This document shows, piece by piece, positions 50,271 through 60,131 of a DNA stretch of 64,000 nucleotides. The notes beneath the pieces were generated by a model that saw only the letters and a program-made list of their open reading frames with translations, was not told where the DNA came from and did no database searches. Positions within the stretch are counted from its first letter, which is position 1; each line of letters begins with the position of its first letter. The translations under genes and the position numbers were made by a program. The stretch comes from Abyssibius alkaniclasticus (GTDB lineage Bacteria; Pseudomonadota; Alphaproteobacteria; Rhodobacterales; Rhodobacteraceae): assembly GCF_020447305.1 (NCBI RefSeq), contig NZ_CP095732.1:2140501-2204500 (forward strand), read 5' to 3'.

Positions 50271-51476
50271 TCAAGCGTGCGACGGGCGGCGTTGGGCCGT
50301 TTTCGGGCGCGTCAGGATGGGCCAGTAAAGCACCGCAAATCCTGCAAATGCCGCAATCCACGCCCCGGCTGCCACATGCAAAAGCCAGGCCTGTTCGGGC
50401 AGGCCACCGGCGGCAAACCGTGCCAGAACCGACACGATCAGCGCAAGGTAAAGCACGGTGACAGGTCTTGAGGCATGGAGCGGTTTGCCAGCATGTCCAA
50501 GGCTGGCGCGGGTCATGACAGCCAATGTCATCAAGCCAATTCCCCCGGCCATCCAGACATGTTCCGCCGCGGCCGCCATGCCGGGCAGAAGGGCGCCCAT
50601 AGAGATGGACAAGAAGCCAAGCGGAATGAAGGCATAGCCTGCATGAAGCACCCAGACCAGCGCCTCGGCCCCGGTATGGTAGCCTGCCCAGCGTGACATC
50701 CGCCAGAAATGCGCAAGGGCGGCCAGCGCGCCAAAAACAGCGGTCAGGTTTGCGGCGGGCCAGATGATCCAGACGAGCAGGGAAACAAGTGTCAGCGCCA
50801 GAACGGCCCGGTCGGCCCGGTTGAAAGGCACCGGCAATACCGGGCTGCGGCGCTGGGCCAGCCAGTTGCGCGTGAAGCTCGGCACGATGCGCCCGCCGAT
50901 CAGGGCGATCAGAAACACCGCCGCGCCAAGCCCGATGCGCAAGCCAATGCCACCCGCAGCAAAACCGCCCCCGGCGGCATCCAGATGGTAAAGCGCATTG
51001 GCCAGCGCCATGCCTAGCACCAGCAGCAGAACCACCAGGTTACGCCAGTTTCTACCAGCAATGATTTCGCGCCCCAGCACAAGGGCCAGCACAAGCAGAA
51101 AGCCAGTGTCGACCGCCATGACTGCCCACCAGGGCACAAGCGCGGATATGGCCACAGCCACCCGCCCGGCAACCCACAGCCCCACCAGCCCGGCCAGCGG
51201 CCAGCCGACAATCGGCAAACGCCCTGTCCAGTTTGGCACGGCGGTCAGCAGAAACCCGGCCAGCACGGCACCCAGATAGCCGAACAGAAATTCATGCGCG
51301 TGCCAGGAAACCGAATCAAAGGCGGTTGGCAGAACATTTGCTCCCGCCAGCATGAAAACCCAGATCACCATTGCCAGCGCCGCCCAGATTGCACCCAGCA
51401 GAAAGAACGGGCGGAACCCGAAGCTGAGAATCGTCGGGCCAGTCCAGGCGCGGATTTTTTCGGCAGACGTGGTCAT
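50271..51476 (-). CDS. nnrS: NnrS family heme/copper membrane protein
   Basis: 401 residues from ATG 51476, about 12 hydrophobic segments. Start block FGFRPFFLLGAIWAAL, then WHAHEFLFGYLGAVLAGFLLTAVPNWTG (quoted in part as WHAHEFLFGYLGA and TAVPNWTG) and RIVPSFTRNWL are diagnostic of NnrS, which protects cells from NO-related stress during denitrification. The open frame to 51644 is not used because it crosses the promoter. An FNR/NnrR-type box lies 160 bases upstream. Confidence 0.88.
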   Translation of the reverse strand: MTTSAEKIRAWTGPTILSFGFRPFFLLGAIWAALAMVIWVFMLAGANVLPTAFDSVSWHAHEFLFGYLGAVLAGFLLTAVPNWTGRLPIVGWPLAGLVGLWVAGRVAVAISALVPWWAVMAVDTGFLLVLALVLGREIIAGRNWRNLVVLLLVLGMALANALYHLDAAGGGFAAGGIGLRIGLGAAVFLIALIGGRIVPSFTRNWLAQRRSPVLPVPFNRADRAVLALTLVSLLVWIIWPAANLTAVFGALAALAHFWRMSRWAGYHTGAEALVWVLHAGYAFIPLGFLSISMGALLPGMAAAAEHVWMAGGIGLMTLAVMTRASLGHAGKPLHASRPVTVLYLALIVSVLARFAAGGLPEQAWLLHVAAGAWIAAFAGFAVLYWPILTRPKTAQRRPSHA

Positions 51477-51607
51477 CGGGTGTCCTTTTGGAATTGCGCG
51501 AAAGGGCGCGGGGTGAGCCGACCTTCCTGTGTTGGCGGTGCAAAACATTTGGTGCCCGGCCATGTAACCCCAACAGGGCCACACACTTGAGCAGGGGCCG
51601 ATAGGCC

Positions 51608-51613
51608 AGTCTA
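51608..51613 (-). promoter_or_regulatory. Putative -10 element of nnrS
   Basis: TAGACT on the minus strand, centred 32 bases downstream of the centre of the FNR-type box, the spacing of a class II activated promoter. Confidence 0.5.
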
Positions 51614-51635
51614 GATGCAAATTCGTGGCGGCGAC

Positions 51636-51649
51636 TTGATGCAAATCAA
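51636..51649. promoter_or_regulatory. FNR/NnrR-type box upstream of nnrS
   Basis: TTGAT-GCAA-ATCAA, a perfect match to the FNR/Anr/Nnr consensus TTGAT-N4-ATCAA. Its spacing to the -10 candidate places it at about -41.5. It indicates induction of nnrS under low oxygen or NO. Confidence 0.75.
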
Positions 51650-51707
51650 CCGACCCTGCGCCTTGTGCGCATCGGCCCGAGGCAGGTGCCGGGTTTGAAA
51701 ATGGAAA

Positions 51708-51733
51708 GGCCGCGCCTTTTTGCAGGCGCGGCC
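51708..51733 (-). terminator. Rho-independent terminator of icd
   Basis: Perfect 9-bp stem GGCCGCGCC (51708-51716) and GGCGCGGCC (51725-51733) around an 8-base loop, 16 bases after the icd stop. On the minus strand it is followed by TTTCCATTTTC, a broken T-run. Confidence 0.7.
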
Positions 51734-51748
51734 TGTTTGCAAGCCTGC

Positions 51749-53971
51749 CTATCCGATAATCCGGTTGAAGCTTTCCGAGGGGCGCATGACGGTGGTGGTT
51801 TTCGCCGGGTTGGTGTTGTAATAGCCGCCCAGATCGGCGGGTTTGCCCCTTGCGGCTGCAAATTCAGCGGTAATTTTGGCCTCATTCTTGGCAAGCGCCT
51901 GGGCGATGGGCGCGAAATGCGCGGCTATTTCCGCATCGTCCGCCTGTGTGGCCAGCGCCTGTGCCCAGTAAAGCGCAAAGTAGAAATGGCTGTCGCGGTT
52001 ATCGGGCTGGCCCAGCTTGCGGCCCGGCGATTTGCCATTGTCCAGAATGCCCCTGGTGGCGGCATCCACCGCGCGGCCAAGCACACCGGCCTTGGCATTG
52101 CCCTTGGCATCGGCCAGGAATTGCAGGCTTTCGCCCAGCGCGCAGAACTCGCCCAGCGAATCCCAGCGCAAATGGTTTTCGGCCACCAATTGTTCGACAT
52201 GCTTGGGGGCCGAGCCGCCCGCGCCGGTTTCAAACAGCCCGCCGCCCTGCATCAGCTTGACGATGGAAAGCATCTTGGCCGAGGTGCCAAGCTCCAGAAT
52301 CGGGAACAGGTCGGTAAGGTAGTCGCGCAACACATTGCCGGTAATCGCGATCTGGTTTTCGCCTTTGCGAATGGTTTCAAGCGCCAGCCGTGTGGCTTTT
52401 TGCGGGGCGAGAATCTGGAACCGGTCTTCCACGCCTTCGGCTTCCAGTATCGGCTTCACATATTTGATCAACTCGGCATCATGCGCGCGGGTTTCATCGA
52501 GCCAGAACACCGCCTGACAGCCTTCGGCCTTCTGGCGGGCAATGGCCAGGCGCACCCAGTCTTCGATCGGGGCTTTGCGGGTGGCGGCGGCGCGCCAGAT
52601 ATCGCCCGCTTCAACCTTGTGGCTATGGGCAATATCGCCATTGGCCAGCACCATCTGAACCGTGCCAGCGGCGGTCATTTCAAAGGTCGTGGGGTGGCTT
52701 CCGTATTCTTCGGCCTTTTGCGCCATCAGCCCGATATTCTGCACCGTGCCCGCCGTGGCCGGGTCAAGCGCGCCGGTTTCCTTGAAATAGGCCACGCTTT
52801 CGGCATAAACCGAGGCATAAGAGCTGTCGGGCACAATGCAGGCGGCATCGGCCGCCTTGCCATCCGGCCCCCAACCCTTGCCGCCCGCACGGATAAGCGC
52901 GGGCAGCGAGGCGTCGATGATCACATCCGATGGCACATGCAGGTTGGTCACGCCCTTGTCGGAATCGACCATGTAAAGCGGGGGCTGATCGGCCAGAGTG
53001 GCGGCAATATCGGCCTGAATTCCGGCGGCATCCTCCATTGTGGCAACGCGTTCATACAGCGTGGCTAGGCCCGAATTCGGGTTCACACCGGCCGCTGCCA
53101 GCTTGGCGCCCCATTTTTCAAATACCGGGGCCAGGAAGGTTTTGACGGCATGGCCAAAGATGATCGGGTCGGAAACCTTCATCATCGTGGCTTTGAGATG
53201 GATGGAGAACAGCACGCCCTTGTCTTTGGCGGCCGCAATTTCGCGCGCCAGAAACGCATCCAGCGCCCTGGCCGACATGAAGGTTGCGTCAACCACGCTT
53301 CCGGCGGGGTAGTTCACCTTGCGTTTCAGCACGGTCACGGCCCCATTGCCGTCAATATGCTCGATCCGGGCATCGCCCGCCTGCGCTGCTGAAATGGTGA
53401 TCGAGGTTTCATTCGAGCGGAAATCATCCGCCCCCATCGTGGCGACATATGTTTTGCTGTCCGACGTCCATGTGCCCATCGAATGCGGGTTGGCCTGGGC
53501 ATAGCTTTTCACGGCCCTGGCGGCGCGGCGGTCGGAATTGCCTTCGCGCAATACCGGGTTTACGGCAGAGCCGCGCACCGCATCATAGCGCGCCCGGATG
53601 CTGCGCTGATCGTCATTTGCCGGCGTTTCGGGATAGTCGGGCAGGGCGTAGCCCTGGGCCTGCAACTCGGCAATCGCCTCTTGCAACTGCGGGGTGCTGG
53701 CCGAAATATTCGGCAGTTTGATGACATTGGCTTCGGGCGTTTTCACCCAGTCACCAAGGGCTGCAAGATCGTCGCTTTGGCGCTGGGTCTCGCTCAGATA
53801 TTCGGGAAATGCCGAAATGATGCGCCCGGCCAGCGAAATATCCATCGTGCCAACCGATACACCCGCCGCCTTGGCAAAGGCGCTGATCACCGGCAAAAGC
53901 GAGGCCGAAGCCAGTTGCGGTGCCTCGTCGACCTTGGTGTAAACGATATCGGGGAAAGTAGCGTTGGCCAT
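51749..53971 (-). CDS. icd: NADP-dependent isocitrate dehydrogenase, monomeric type
   Basis: 740 residues, the normal length of the monomeric IDH-II family. It oxidises isocitrate to 2-oxoglutarate in the citric acid cycle. Start block [20 protein letters not shown] (start at ATG 53971; the open frame to 54241 is not IDH-like). Conserved stretches include [39 protein letters not shown] and [14 protein letters not shown]. The final ALYWAQALA and [11 protein letters not shown] segments are intact. Divergent from kdsD; a good terminator follows. Confidence 0.93.
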   Translation of the reverse strand: MANATFPDIVYTKVDEAPQLASASLLPVISAFAKAAGVSVGTMDISLAGRIISAFPEYLSETQRQSDDLAALGDWVKTPEANVIKLPNISASTPQLQEAIAELQAQGYALPDYPETPANDDQRSIRARYDAVRGSAVNPVLREGNSDRRAARAVKSYAQANPHSMGTWTSDSKTYVATMGADDFRSNETSITISAAQAGDARIEHIDGNGAVTVLKRKVNYPAGSVVDATFMSARALDAFLAREIAAAKDKGVLFSIHLKATMMKVSDPIIFGHAVKTFLAPVFEKWGAKLAAAGVNPNSGLATLYERVATMEDAAGIQADIAATLADQPPLYMVDSDKGVTNLHVPSDVIIDASLPALIRAGGKGWGPDGKAADAACIVPDSSYASVYAESVAYFKETGALDPATAGTVQNIGLMAQKAEEYGSHPTTFEMTAAGTVQMVLANGDIAHSHKVEAGDIWRAAATRKAPIEDWVRLAIARQKAEGCQAVFWLDETRAHDAELIKYVKPILEAEGVEDRFQILAPQKATRLALETIRKGENQIAITGNVLRDYLTDLFPILELGTSAKMLSIVKLMQGGGLFETGAGGSAPKHVEQLVAENHLRWDSLGEFCALGESLQFLADAKGNAKAGVLGRAVDAATRGILDNGKSPGRKLGQPDNRDSHFYFALYWAQALATQADDAEIAAHFAPIAQALAKNEAKITAEFAAARGKPADLGGYYNTNPAKTTTVMRPSESFNRIIG

Positions 53972-54132
53972 GTTGTTTTGCCTGTCATTATGTGGGTTTC
54001 GCGCAGAGTTTAGCCGCTTCACCCAAGGTAATACAACGCCAAACGGCGGCGCTTGCGCCCTGTCGCCGATCTTGTGCAGTTGCCCCCGTGCGGCAAACCG
54101 CGCTATGACCTTTTTATCGGCCAAATTGTGCA

Positions 54133-55116
54133 ATGGATCATATGCAAAACCCCGTTTCCGCCCCTGACGATACGGCACTGGAGGCCACGATTGCAGGCGT
54201 GCTGCAAAAAGAGGCGGCGGCGATTGCAGGCTTTGGCGCACGGCCCGCGGGCTGCGCGCACGCCGTGCGCGAAATCGCCGCCGCGCCCGGCCCGCTGATC
54301 GTGGCGGGCATCGGCAAATCGGGGCATGTGGCCGGCAAGCTCGCCTCGACCTTTCGTTCGCTTGGCCGTATGGCGATGTATCTGCATCCGTCCGAGGCCA
54401 GCCACGGCGATCTGTCGCTTGTGCAGCGCGGCAGCCCGGTGCTGGTGGTATCGCATTCCGGTGAAACCTCGGAGTTGAGCGACCTTTTGGTGTTCTGCCG
54501 CCAAAATCAGGTCGACATCATCAGCATCACCGCCAGCGCCACAAGCACTTTGGCGCGCGCCAGCCGCGTGGCCATTTGCTATGGTGCAATCGAGGAGGCC
54601 TGTCCGAATGGGCTGGCCCCGACAACGTCAACCACGCTGGCATTGGCCATTGGCGATGCGCTGGCCGTGGGGGTCAGCGTGGTCATGGGGGCATTGCCGG
54701 AGGATTTTCGCCGCTACCACCCCGGCGGGCGGCTTGGCGCGCGGCTGCTGACCGTGGCCGATCTGATGCGCAGCGGCGATGCGTTGCCGCTTGTCGCACC
54801 ATTGGCACGGATGAGCGATGTTGTCGTTGAAATGTCGGCCAAATCGCTTGGGCTTGCCATTCTGGCCGATGAAAACCGCGTGCTGGGCGTGATTACCGAT
54901 GGCGATTTGCGCCGCAATGCCGATCGGTTATGGGAGGTGGCACCGCTACAGATTGCCTCGCCAAACCCTGTGCAGATTGCCCCCGATGCTTTGGCGGCCG
55001 ATGCCGCCCTGCTGATGACGGCGCGCGGGGTTTCGGTATGTCTGGTCATGGCCGATGACGCGCTGCTTGGCGTGCTGCATATGCATGATTGCCTGCGCGC
55101 CGGGGTGGGCGCGTGA
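54133..55116 (+). CDS. kdsD: D-arabinose 5-phosphate isomerase (KpsF/GutQ/KdsD family)
   Basis: 327 residues: SIS domain (about 35-175, [48 protein letters not shown]) and two CBS domains (about 205-325). Converts ribulose 5-phosphate to arabinose 5-phosphate, the first step to Kdo. The overlap with kdsB and kdsA confirms the Kdo role. ATG 54133; a second Met three codons later is a possible start. Confidence 0.9.
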   Translation: MDHMQNPVSAPDDTALEATIAGVLQKEAAAIAGFGARPAGCAHAVREIAAAPGPLIVAGIGKSGHVAGKLASTFRSLGRMAMYLHPSEASHGDLSLVQRGSPVLVVSHSGETSELSDLLVFCRQNQVDIISITASATSTLARASRVAICYGAIEEACPNGLAPTTSTTLALAIGDALAVGVSVVMGALPEDFRRYHPGGRLGARLLTVADLMRSGDALPLVAPLARMSDVVVEMSAKSLGLAILADENRVLGVITDGDLRRNADRLWEVAPLQIASPNPVQIAPDALAADAALLMTARGVSVCLVMADDALLGVLHMHDCLRAGVGA

Positions 55117-55895
55117 AGCGGGCGGTCATCATTCCGGCGCGCTACCAGTCTGTGCGCTTTCCGGGCAAACCGCTTACGCCCTTGCGCGGGCAAAGCGGTG
55201 CGGCCAAGCCGCTGGTGCAGCGCACATGGGACTGCGCGCGCCAGTTTTGCGATGCGCACGAGATATTCGTGGCCACCGATGATTTGCGCATCGCTAAGGC
55301 TGTGCGCGGCTTTGGCGGGCAGGCGCTGATGACGCCTGCTTCCTGCAGCAACGGCACCGAGCGTTGCGCGGCGGCGGTTGAGCAATTGCCGCATCTGCCC
55401 GAGATCATCATCAACCTGCAGGGCGATGCGCCGCTGACCCCGCATTGGTTTCTGGCCGATCTGGAAGCCGCGATGCAGGCCAACCCCGCCGCGCAAATGG
55501 CCACGCCCGTGCTGCGCTGCGATGCGCAAACCTACGGGCTGTTGCGCGCTGACCGTGTTGCAGGCCGGGTGGGCGGCACCACGGCGGTGTTTGGCGCCGA
55601 CGGGCAGGCGCTGTATTTTTCAAAAGAAGTGCTGCCCTTTTTGCCCGATGGCCCCTTGCCTGTGCCGTGTCCGGTGTTCCACCATGTCGGCGTTTACGCC
55701 TACCGCCCCGATGCTTTGGCCGCCTATGCGCGCTGGCCGCTTGGCAGGCTCGAATCGCTGGAAGGCCTGGAGCAATTGCGCTTTTTGGAAAACGGCGTTG
55801 CGGTGCATTGTGTTGAAGTGAATGCCAGGGGCCGTTTGTTTTGGGAGCTGAACAACCCGTCCGACGTGGCCCGCATTGAAAGTGTCTTGCCATGA
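55113..55895 (+). CDS. kdsB: 3-deoxy-manno-octulosonate cytidylyltransferase
   Basis: 260 residues. Start [20 protein letters not shown] is the KdsB signature; GDAPLTP holds the metal-ligand Asp. Activates Kdo with CTP for lipopolysaccharide or capsule assembly. The GTG start at 55113 overlaps the kdsD stop (GTGA), and its stop overlaps kdsA (ATGA). A longer frame to 55089 exists but is not needed. Confidence 0.9.
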   Translation: MKRAVIIPARYQSVRFPGKPLTPLRGQSGAAKPLVQRTWDCARQFCDAHEIFVATDDLRIAKAVRGFGGQALMTPASCSNGTERCAAAVEQLPHLPEIIINLQGDAPLTPHWFLADLEAAMQANPAAQMATPVLRCDAQTYGLLRADRVAGRVGGTTAVFGADGQALYFSKEVLPFLPDGPLPVPCPVFHHVGVYAYRPDALAAYARWPLGRLESLEGLEQLRFLENGVAVHCVEVNARGRLFWELNNPSDVARIESVLP

Positions 55896-56716
55896 ACGCG
55901 CCAGAACCCCGCCATGTTACAGTCGGCCGGCACATTATCGGCAATGATCTGCCCTTTGTGCTGATCGCCGGGCCTTGCCAGATTGAAAGCCGCGACCATG
56001 CGCTGAAAATGGCTGAAATCATCGCAGAACTTGCCGCGCGCCACGGTCGCGGGTTCGTTTTCAAATCGAGCTTTGACAAGGCCAACCGCTCCAGCCACGC
56101 CACAGCGCGCGGCATTGGCATGAGCCAGGGGCTGGAAATTCTGGCCGAGGTGAAGGCGCAGTTTGGCTGCCCGGTAGTCACCGATGTGCATGTGCCCGCG
56201 CAATGCGCGCCGGTGGCCGACATCGTCGATATGCTGCAAATTCCGGCCTTTCTGTGCCGCCAGACCGACCTGCTGCTTGCTGCGGGGCATACGGGCGCTG
56301 CGGTGAATGTCAAGAAAGGCCAGTTTCTGGCCCCGCAGGACATGGCCCATGTCGCCGCCAAAATCGCCAGCACCGGGAATGAGCGGATTTTGCTGTGCGA
56401 GCGTGGCACGAGCTTTGGTTACAACGCGCTTGTATCCGATTTTCGCAGCCTGCCGATCATGGCTGAAACCGGCTATCCTGTGGTGTTTGATGCCACGCAT
56501 TCGGTGCAACTGCCCGGCGGGCAGGGGGCCAGCAGCGGTGGCGAGCGCCGTTTCGTGGCCCCGCTGGCGCGCGCGGCCGTGGCGGTTGGCTGCGCGGCGC
56601 TGTTTGTCGAGGTGCATGACGCGCCCGATGCCGCACCCTCTGACGGGCCGAACATGCTTGCGCCCGCCGCGCTCGACGCACTTCTAGAGGATCTGGCGCG
56701 GATCAGCCCGGCCTAG
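55892..56716 (+). CDS. kdsA: 3-deoxy-8-phosphooctulonate synthase
   Basis: 274 residues, TIM-barrel of the DAHP/Kdo8P synthase family, condensing arabinose 5-phosphate with phosphoenolpyruvate. Visible motifs: [58 protein letters not shown] with Cys is typical of metal-dependent KdsA forms. Last gene of kdsD-kdsB-kdsA; its TAG stop lies inside a CTAG shared with the stop of the convergent gene. Confidence 0.9.
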   Translation: MNAPEPRHVTVGRHIIGNDLPFVLIAGPCQIESRDHALKMAEIIAELAARHGRGFVFKSSFDKANRSSHATARGIGMSQGLEILAEVKAQFGCPVVTDVHVPAQCAPVADIVDMLQIPAFLCRQTDLLLAAGHTGAAVNVKKGQFLAPQDMAHVAAKIASTGNERILLCERGTSFGYNALVSDFRSLPIMAETGYPVVFDATHSVQLPGGQGASSGGERRFVAPLARAAVAVGCAALFVEVHDAPDAAPSDGPNMLAPAALDALLEDLARISPA

Positions 56717-57210
56717 CGCATTCCAGCCTGGCCTTTTGCCCCGGCGCCATCGGGCCGGTCCCATGTCACGCCGGTGATTGTGGCCTTGCTGACAAGCGTG
56801 CCGATATAGGCCTGTGCCGCGCGGCCCCAGGCGGCCATTTCATGCGCGGCCAGCAGATCGGCGCGCGCCTCCTCATAGGGGCGCACATCGCCTTCTTTGG
56901 CATGAAGCGCCTGAAGCGCGGCCTCATCGGCAGGCTCTGGCGTGATTTCCGCCTCGATCACCGCGCGCACCAGCGCCTCGTCCTCGGTTTCACGCAAACC
57001 GTCCTCGTTCAACTCGGGCGTGGGGTTGAGCCCAAGCGCCATGCCGCGCTGCAACAGCACCGAGCGGATGGCCAATGCGCGGGCCGCCGCCTGCCATGCC
57101 CAGCCGGGTTTGCCCGGCGGGGCGGCGTGGTTCTGGGCTTCTGCGGCAATGAGCGTGCGGTCAATCACATGCCCGTTGACCGAGACTTCGGGAAAGAAGG
57201 GGCGGGCCAT
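56713..57210 (-). CDS. SurA-N/parvulin-type protein lacking a visible PPIase domain, nar-associated
   Basis: 165 residues, last gene of the nar operon, overlapping narI by one base. The sequence ([72 protein letters not shown]) matches the N- and C-terminal chaperone parts of the parvulin-like peptidyl-prolyl isomerase often found behind narI. The roughly 100-residue catalytic domain expected between them is absent. No signal peptide, so cytoplasmic; a chaperone-only role in nitrate reductase maturation is inference. Confidence 0.65.
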   Translation of the reverse strand: MARPFFPEVSVNGHVIDRTLIAAEAQNHAAPPGKPGWAWQAAARALAIRSVLLQRGMALGLNPTPELNEDGLRETEDEALVRAVIEAEITPEPADEAALQALHAKEGDVRPYEEARADLLAAHEMAAWGRAAQAYIGTLVSKATITGVTWDRPDGAGAKGQAGMR

Positions 57211-57896
57211 CAGCGCATCCCCCGTTTGCGTGTGCGCACGATCTGAAAGCCGGGGCGGATGACATAGCGCAGCGGGGCCGACAGCATGTGAACAAGCCGT
57301 GTGAAGGGGAAGACCAGAAAGATTGTCAGCCCCAGCACCAGATGCAGCTGGAAGAGCCAGTGGATGCCGATGATATTGTCTGCCGCATTCGGCTGAAAGG
57401 TGAAAATCGCTTGCGCCCAGGTCATCAGTCGCACCATTTCACCGCCATCCAGATGCTGAAGCGATACGAATATCGTGCCCAGACCCAGCACCAGCTGTGT
57501 CAGGAGCAGCACCAGAATGGCAATATCGGCGAAGTTGGACGTAGCGCGGATGCGCGGGTCCATCAGGCGGCGGTGCAACAGCAAAATGCCACCGACAAGG
57601 GCTGCAACACCGGCCACCCCGCCCACGATAACCGCCAGTAGCTGTTTGGCCGTGTGCGATATGCCCAGCATATCCCAGATGACAATCGGTGAAAGCAGGC
57701 CGACGAGATGGCCGAAGAAGATCGTCAGCACACCAATATGGAACAAAACGGAACCCAGGATGAGCTGCTTGCGCCGCAAAAGCTGGCTCGATTTGCTTTT
57801 CCAGGTGAACGGGTCACGCTCATACCGCGCGATAGACCCGATCGCCAGCACGGCCAGCGCGATATAGGGGTATATGCCGAAAAGAAAATTATGCAT
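57210..57896 (-). CDS. narI: Respiratory nitrate reductase gamma subunit, cytochrome b
   Basis: 228 residues with five membrane helices carrying two b-type hemes that take electrons from quinol. Family blocks: FGIYPYIALAVLAIGSIARY, HIGVLTIFFGHLVGL (heme His pair) and HWLFQLHLVLGLTIFLVFPFTRLVH (quoted in part as FQLHLVLGLTIF and FTRLVH). Overlaps narJ by 8 bases. Confidence 0.93.
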   Translation of the reverse strand: MHNFLFGIYPYIALAVLAIGSIARYERDPFTWKSKSSQLLRRKQLILGSVLFHIGVLTIFFGHLVGLLSPIVIWDMLGISHTAKQLLAVIVGGVAGVAALVGGILLLHRRLMDPRIRATSNFADIAILVLLLTQLVLGLGTIFVSLQHLDGGEMVRLMTWAQAIFTFQPNAADNIIGIHWLFQLHLVLGLTIFLVFPFTRLVHMLSAPLRYVIRPGFQIVRTRKRGMR

Positions 57897-58605
57897 TGCC
57901 GGCTCCTGTCAATTGGCTGCGGGCCGCAGCGGGGGGTGTGTCCATATTGGCCAGCATGTCGCGCACTTGCGGGCAGCCGGCATTGGGGTCGGGGCCGAAT
58001 GTGACCTCGGCCTCTTCCCAAACGGCGTCGAGCGCCTCCAGATCATTCGGGTCGTCATCGGGTTCGGCCACCAGTTCGGGCGAAGTCGCCTCCTCCAGGG
58101 CCACACCGGCAATGGACAGCAGCGCCGCGAACACCCCGGCATAGGGGCTGGAACGCCGTGTCAGGCGGGTGTGCAGCGCGCCCAGAATATGGCTGGCATC
58201 CACCAGCAATTCACGCACCTCGCCCACCGGACGGGTTGAGAGATATTCCAGCAGCACCGGCAGATGGTCGGGCAGTTCGCTGGTTTCCAGATCGAAGCCG
58301 CCGCTGCGATAGGTTTCTAGCAAATCCACCATTGCGCTGCCACGCTCGCGGCTTTCGCCGTGCAGATGCTCGAACAGGTTCAGCGACAGCGTGCGCGAGC
58401 GGTCGAACATCTCGACATAGCTTTCCTGCAAATCCCAGATATCGGCATCGGCATAGCGCGCCATCAGCGGGGCAAGCGCATCCAGCGCCGCCCCGTTAAG
58501 CTGGCCATCGGCTTCAAGTGCTGTGCCCAGCGCCTCGATCTCGTTCTGGATTTCCGTGCTGGGATAGGCCAGCAGCAGCGACAGGCATTTGAGCGATTTC
58601 TGCAT
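57889..58605 (-). CDS. narJ: Nitrate reductase molybdenum cofactor assembly chaperone
   Basis: 238 residues of the NarJ/TorD family, which holds apo-NarG until the cofactor and Fe-S clusters are in place. Characteristic YVEMFDRSRTLSLNLFEHLHGESRERG (seen as YVEMFDRSRTLSLNLFEHLH) and SELPDHLPVLLEYLS. Starts at the base where narH stops, in the usual GHJI order. Confidence 0.92.
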   Translation of the reverse strand: MQKSLKCLSLLLAYPSTEIQNEIEALGTALEADGQLNGAALDALAPLMARYADADIWDLQESYVEMFDRSRTLSLNLFEHLHGESRERGSAMVDLLETYRSGGFDLETSELPDHLPVLLEYLSTRPVGEVRELLVDASHILGALHTRLTRRSSPYAGVFAALLSIAGVALEEATSPELVAEPDDDPNDLEALDAVWEEAEVTFGPDPNAGCPQVRDMLANMDTPPAAARSQLTGAGNA

Positions 58606-60131
58606 CAGCGCGCCTCCTCGGGGAATGTGAATGTCTTCTTGCCCTTGCCGCCGAACAGCGAGCCTTGCGAAATGCCGGTCGAGCAGCCATTGCCATCGGT
58701 GAAGCCGCAGCCGCTGCGAATATCCATGGCGTCTTCGGCCATTTCGCGGTGGGCGGTGGGGATGACGAAACGGTCTTCATAATCGGCGAGCGCCAGAATT
58801 TTATACATATCCTCGATCAGGGCAGGGCTAAGGCCAACCTTTTCGGCCAGGGCTTCGTTGATCATCCCGTCGATTGTTTTGGCGCGCATATAGCCACGCA
58901 TGGCCAGCATCCGCTCCAGTGCCACGCGGATCGGCTCCTCGTCACCTGCTGTCAGCATATTGGCAAGGTAGCGCAGCGGAATGCGCAGGCTTGCAACATC
59001 CGGCATATCGCCGTCCATGCCGATCTGCCCCGCTTCTGCGCGGTTCTGGATGGGCGAGAGCGGCGGCACATACCAGACCATTGGCAGGGTGCGATATTCG
59101 GGGTGCAGCGGGAAGGCGATTTTCCAATCCATCGCCATTTTGTAAACCGGGCTAATTTGCGCGGCCTTCACCCAATCTTGCGGAATGCCCTGTTTCAGCG
59201 CCTCGGCAATGACCTTGGGGTCATTCGGGTCGAGAAACACATCAAGCTGCGCCTGATACAGGTCTTTCTCATCGACCACGGCGGCGGCTTGCGCAATTTT
59301 ATCGGCGTCATACAGCATGACACCCAAATAGCGGATGCGCCCGACGCAGGTTTCTGAACACACGGTCGGCTGGCCGCTTTCGATGCGCGGATAGCAGAAG
59401 GTGCATTTCTCCGATTTGCCGCTTTCCCAGTTGTAGTAGATTTTCTTGTAGGGGCAGCCGGAAACGCACATGCGCCAGCCACGGCATTTTTCCTGGTCGA
59501 TCAGAACAATCCCGTCCTCCTCGCGCTTGTAAATCGCGCCAGACGGGCAGGAGGCCACGCAAGACGGGTTGAGGCAATGTTCGCACAGGCGCGGCAGATA
59601 CATCATGAACGAGTTTTCATACTCGCCATAAATTTCCTTCTGGATGCCTTCAAAGTTGTAGTCTTCCCCGCGCTTGGAAAACTCGCCGCCCATGATTTCT
59701 TCCCAGTTCGGGCCCTTGTTGATTTTCTCCATCCGCTGCCCGGTAATTTTGGAACGCGGGCGCGCGGTGGGGAAGGTGTTCATTTCGGGGGCCGATTTCA
59801 GGTGGTCATAGTCAAAGTCGAACGGCTCGTAATAGTCATCAATCTCCGGCAAATCGGGGTTGCCGAAGATTTTCGCCAGAATGCGCCATTTGCCCCCCTG
59901 TTTGGGGATCAGCTTGCCAGAGCGCGTGCGCTGCCAGCCGCCATTCCATTTGTTCTGGTTTTCCCAATCGGTCGGGTAGCCGGTGCCGGGCTTGGTTTCG
60001 ACATTGTTGAACCATGCGTATTCAACCCCGTCGCGGCTGGTCCAGACGTTTTTACAAGTGACAGAACAGGTGTGGCAGCCGATGCATTTATCAAGGTTCA
60101 GCACCATGCCGATTTGTGCGCGGATTTTCAT
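58605..60131 (-). CDS. narH: Respiratory nitrate reductase beta subunit, Fe-S protein
   Basis: 508 residues from ATG 60131 (MKIRAQIGMVLNLDKCIGC). Four Fe-S cluster motifs are visible: CIGCHTCSVTCKNVW, CEHCLNPSCVASCP, CRGWRMCVSGCP with Trp in place of one Cys (the 3Fe-4S site), and CTFCYPRIE with later cysteines. Carries electrons from NarI to NarG on the cytoplasmic side. ATGA overlap with narG. Confidence 0.95.
   Translation of the reverse strand: MKIRAQIGMVLNLDKCIGCHTCSVTCKNVWTSRDGVEYAWFNNVETKPGTGYPTDWENQNKWNGGWQRTRSGKLIPKQGGKWRILAKIFGNPDLPEIDDYYEPFDFDYDHLKSAPEMNTFPTARPRSKITGQRMEKINKGPNWEEIMGGEFSKRGEDYNFEGIQKEIYGEYENSFMMYLPRLCEHCLNPSCVASCPSGAIYKREEDGIVLIDQEKCRGWRMCVSGCPYKKIYYNWESGKSEKCTFCYPRIESGQPTVCSETCVGRIRYLGVMLYDADKIAQAAAVVDEKDLYQAQLDVFLDPNDPKVIAEALKQGIPQDWVKAAQISPVYKMAMDWKIAFPLHPEYRTLPMVWYVPPLSPIQNRAEAGQIGMDGDMPDVASLRIPLRYLANMLTAGDEEPIRVALERMLAMRGYMRAKTIDGMINEALAEKVGLSPALIEDMYKILALADYEDRFVIPTAHREMAEDAMDIRSGCGFTDGNGCSTGISQGSLFGGKGKKTFTFPEEAR

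Noticed and set aside
51665-53068. 467-codon plus-strand frame
   Set aside because: Antisense shadow of the monomeric isocitrate dehydrogenase gene, and it runs through the icd terminator.
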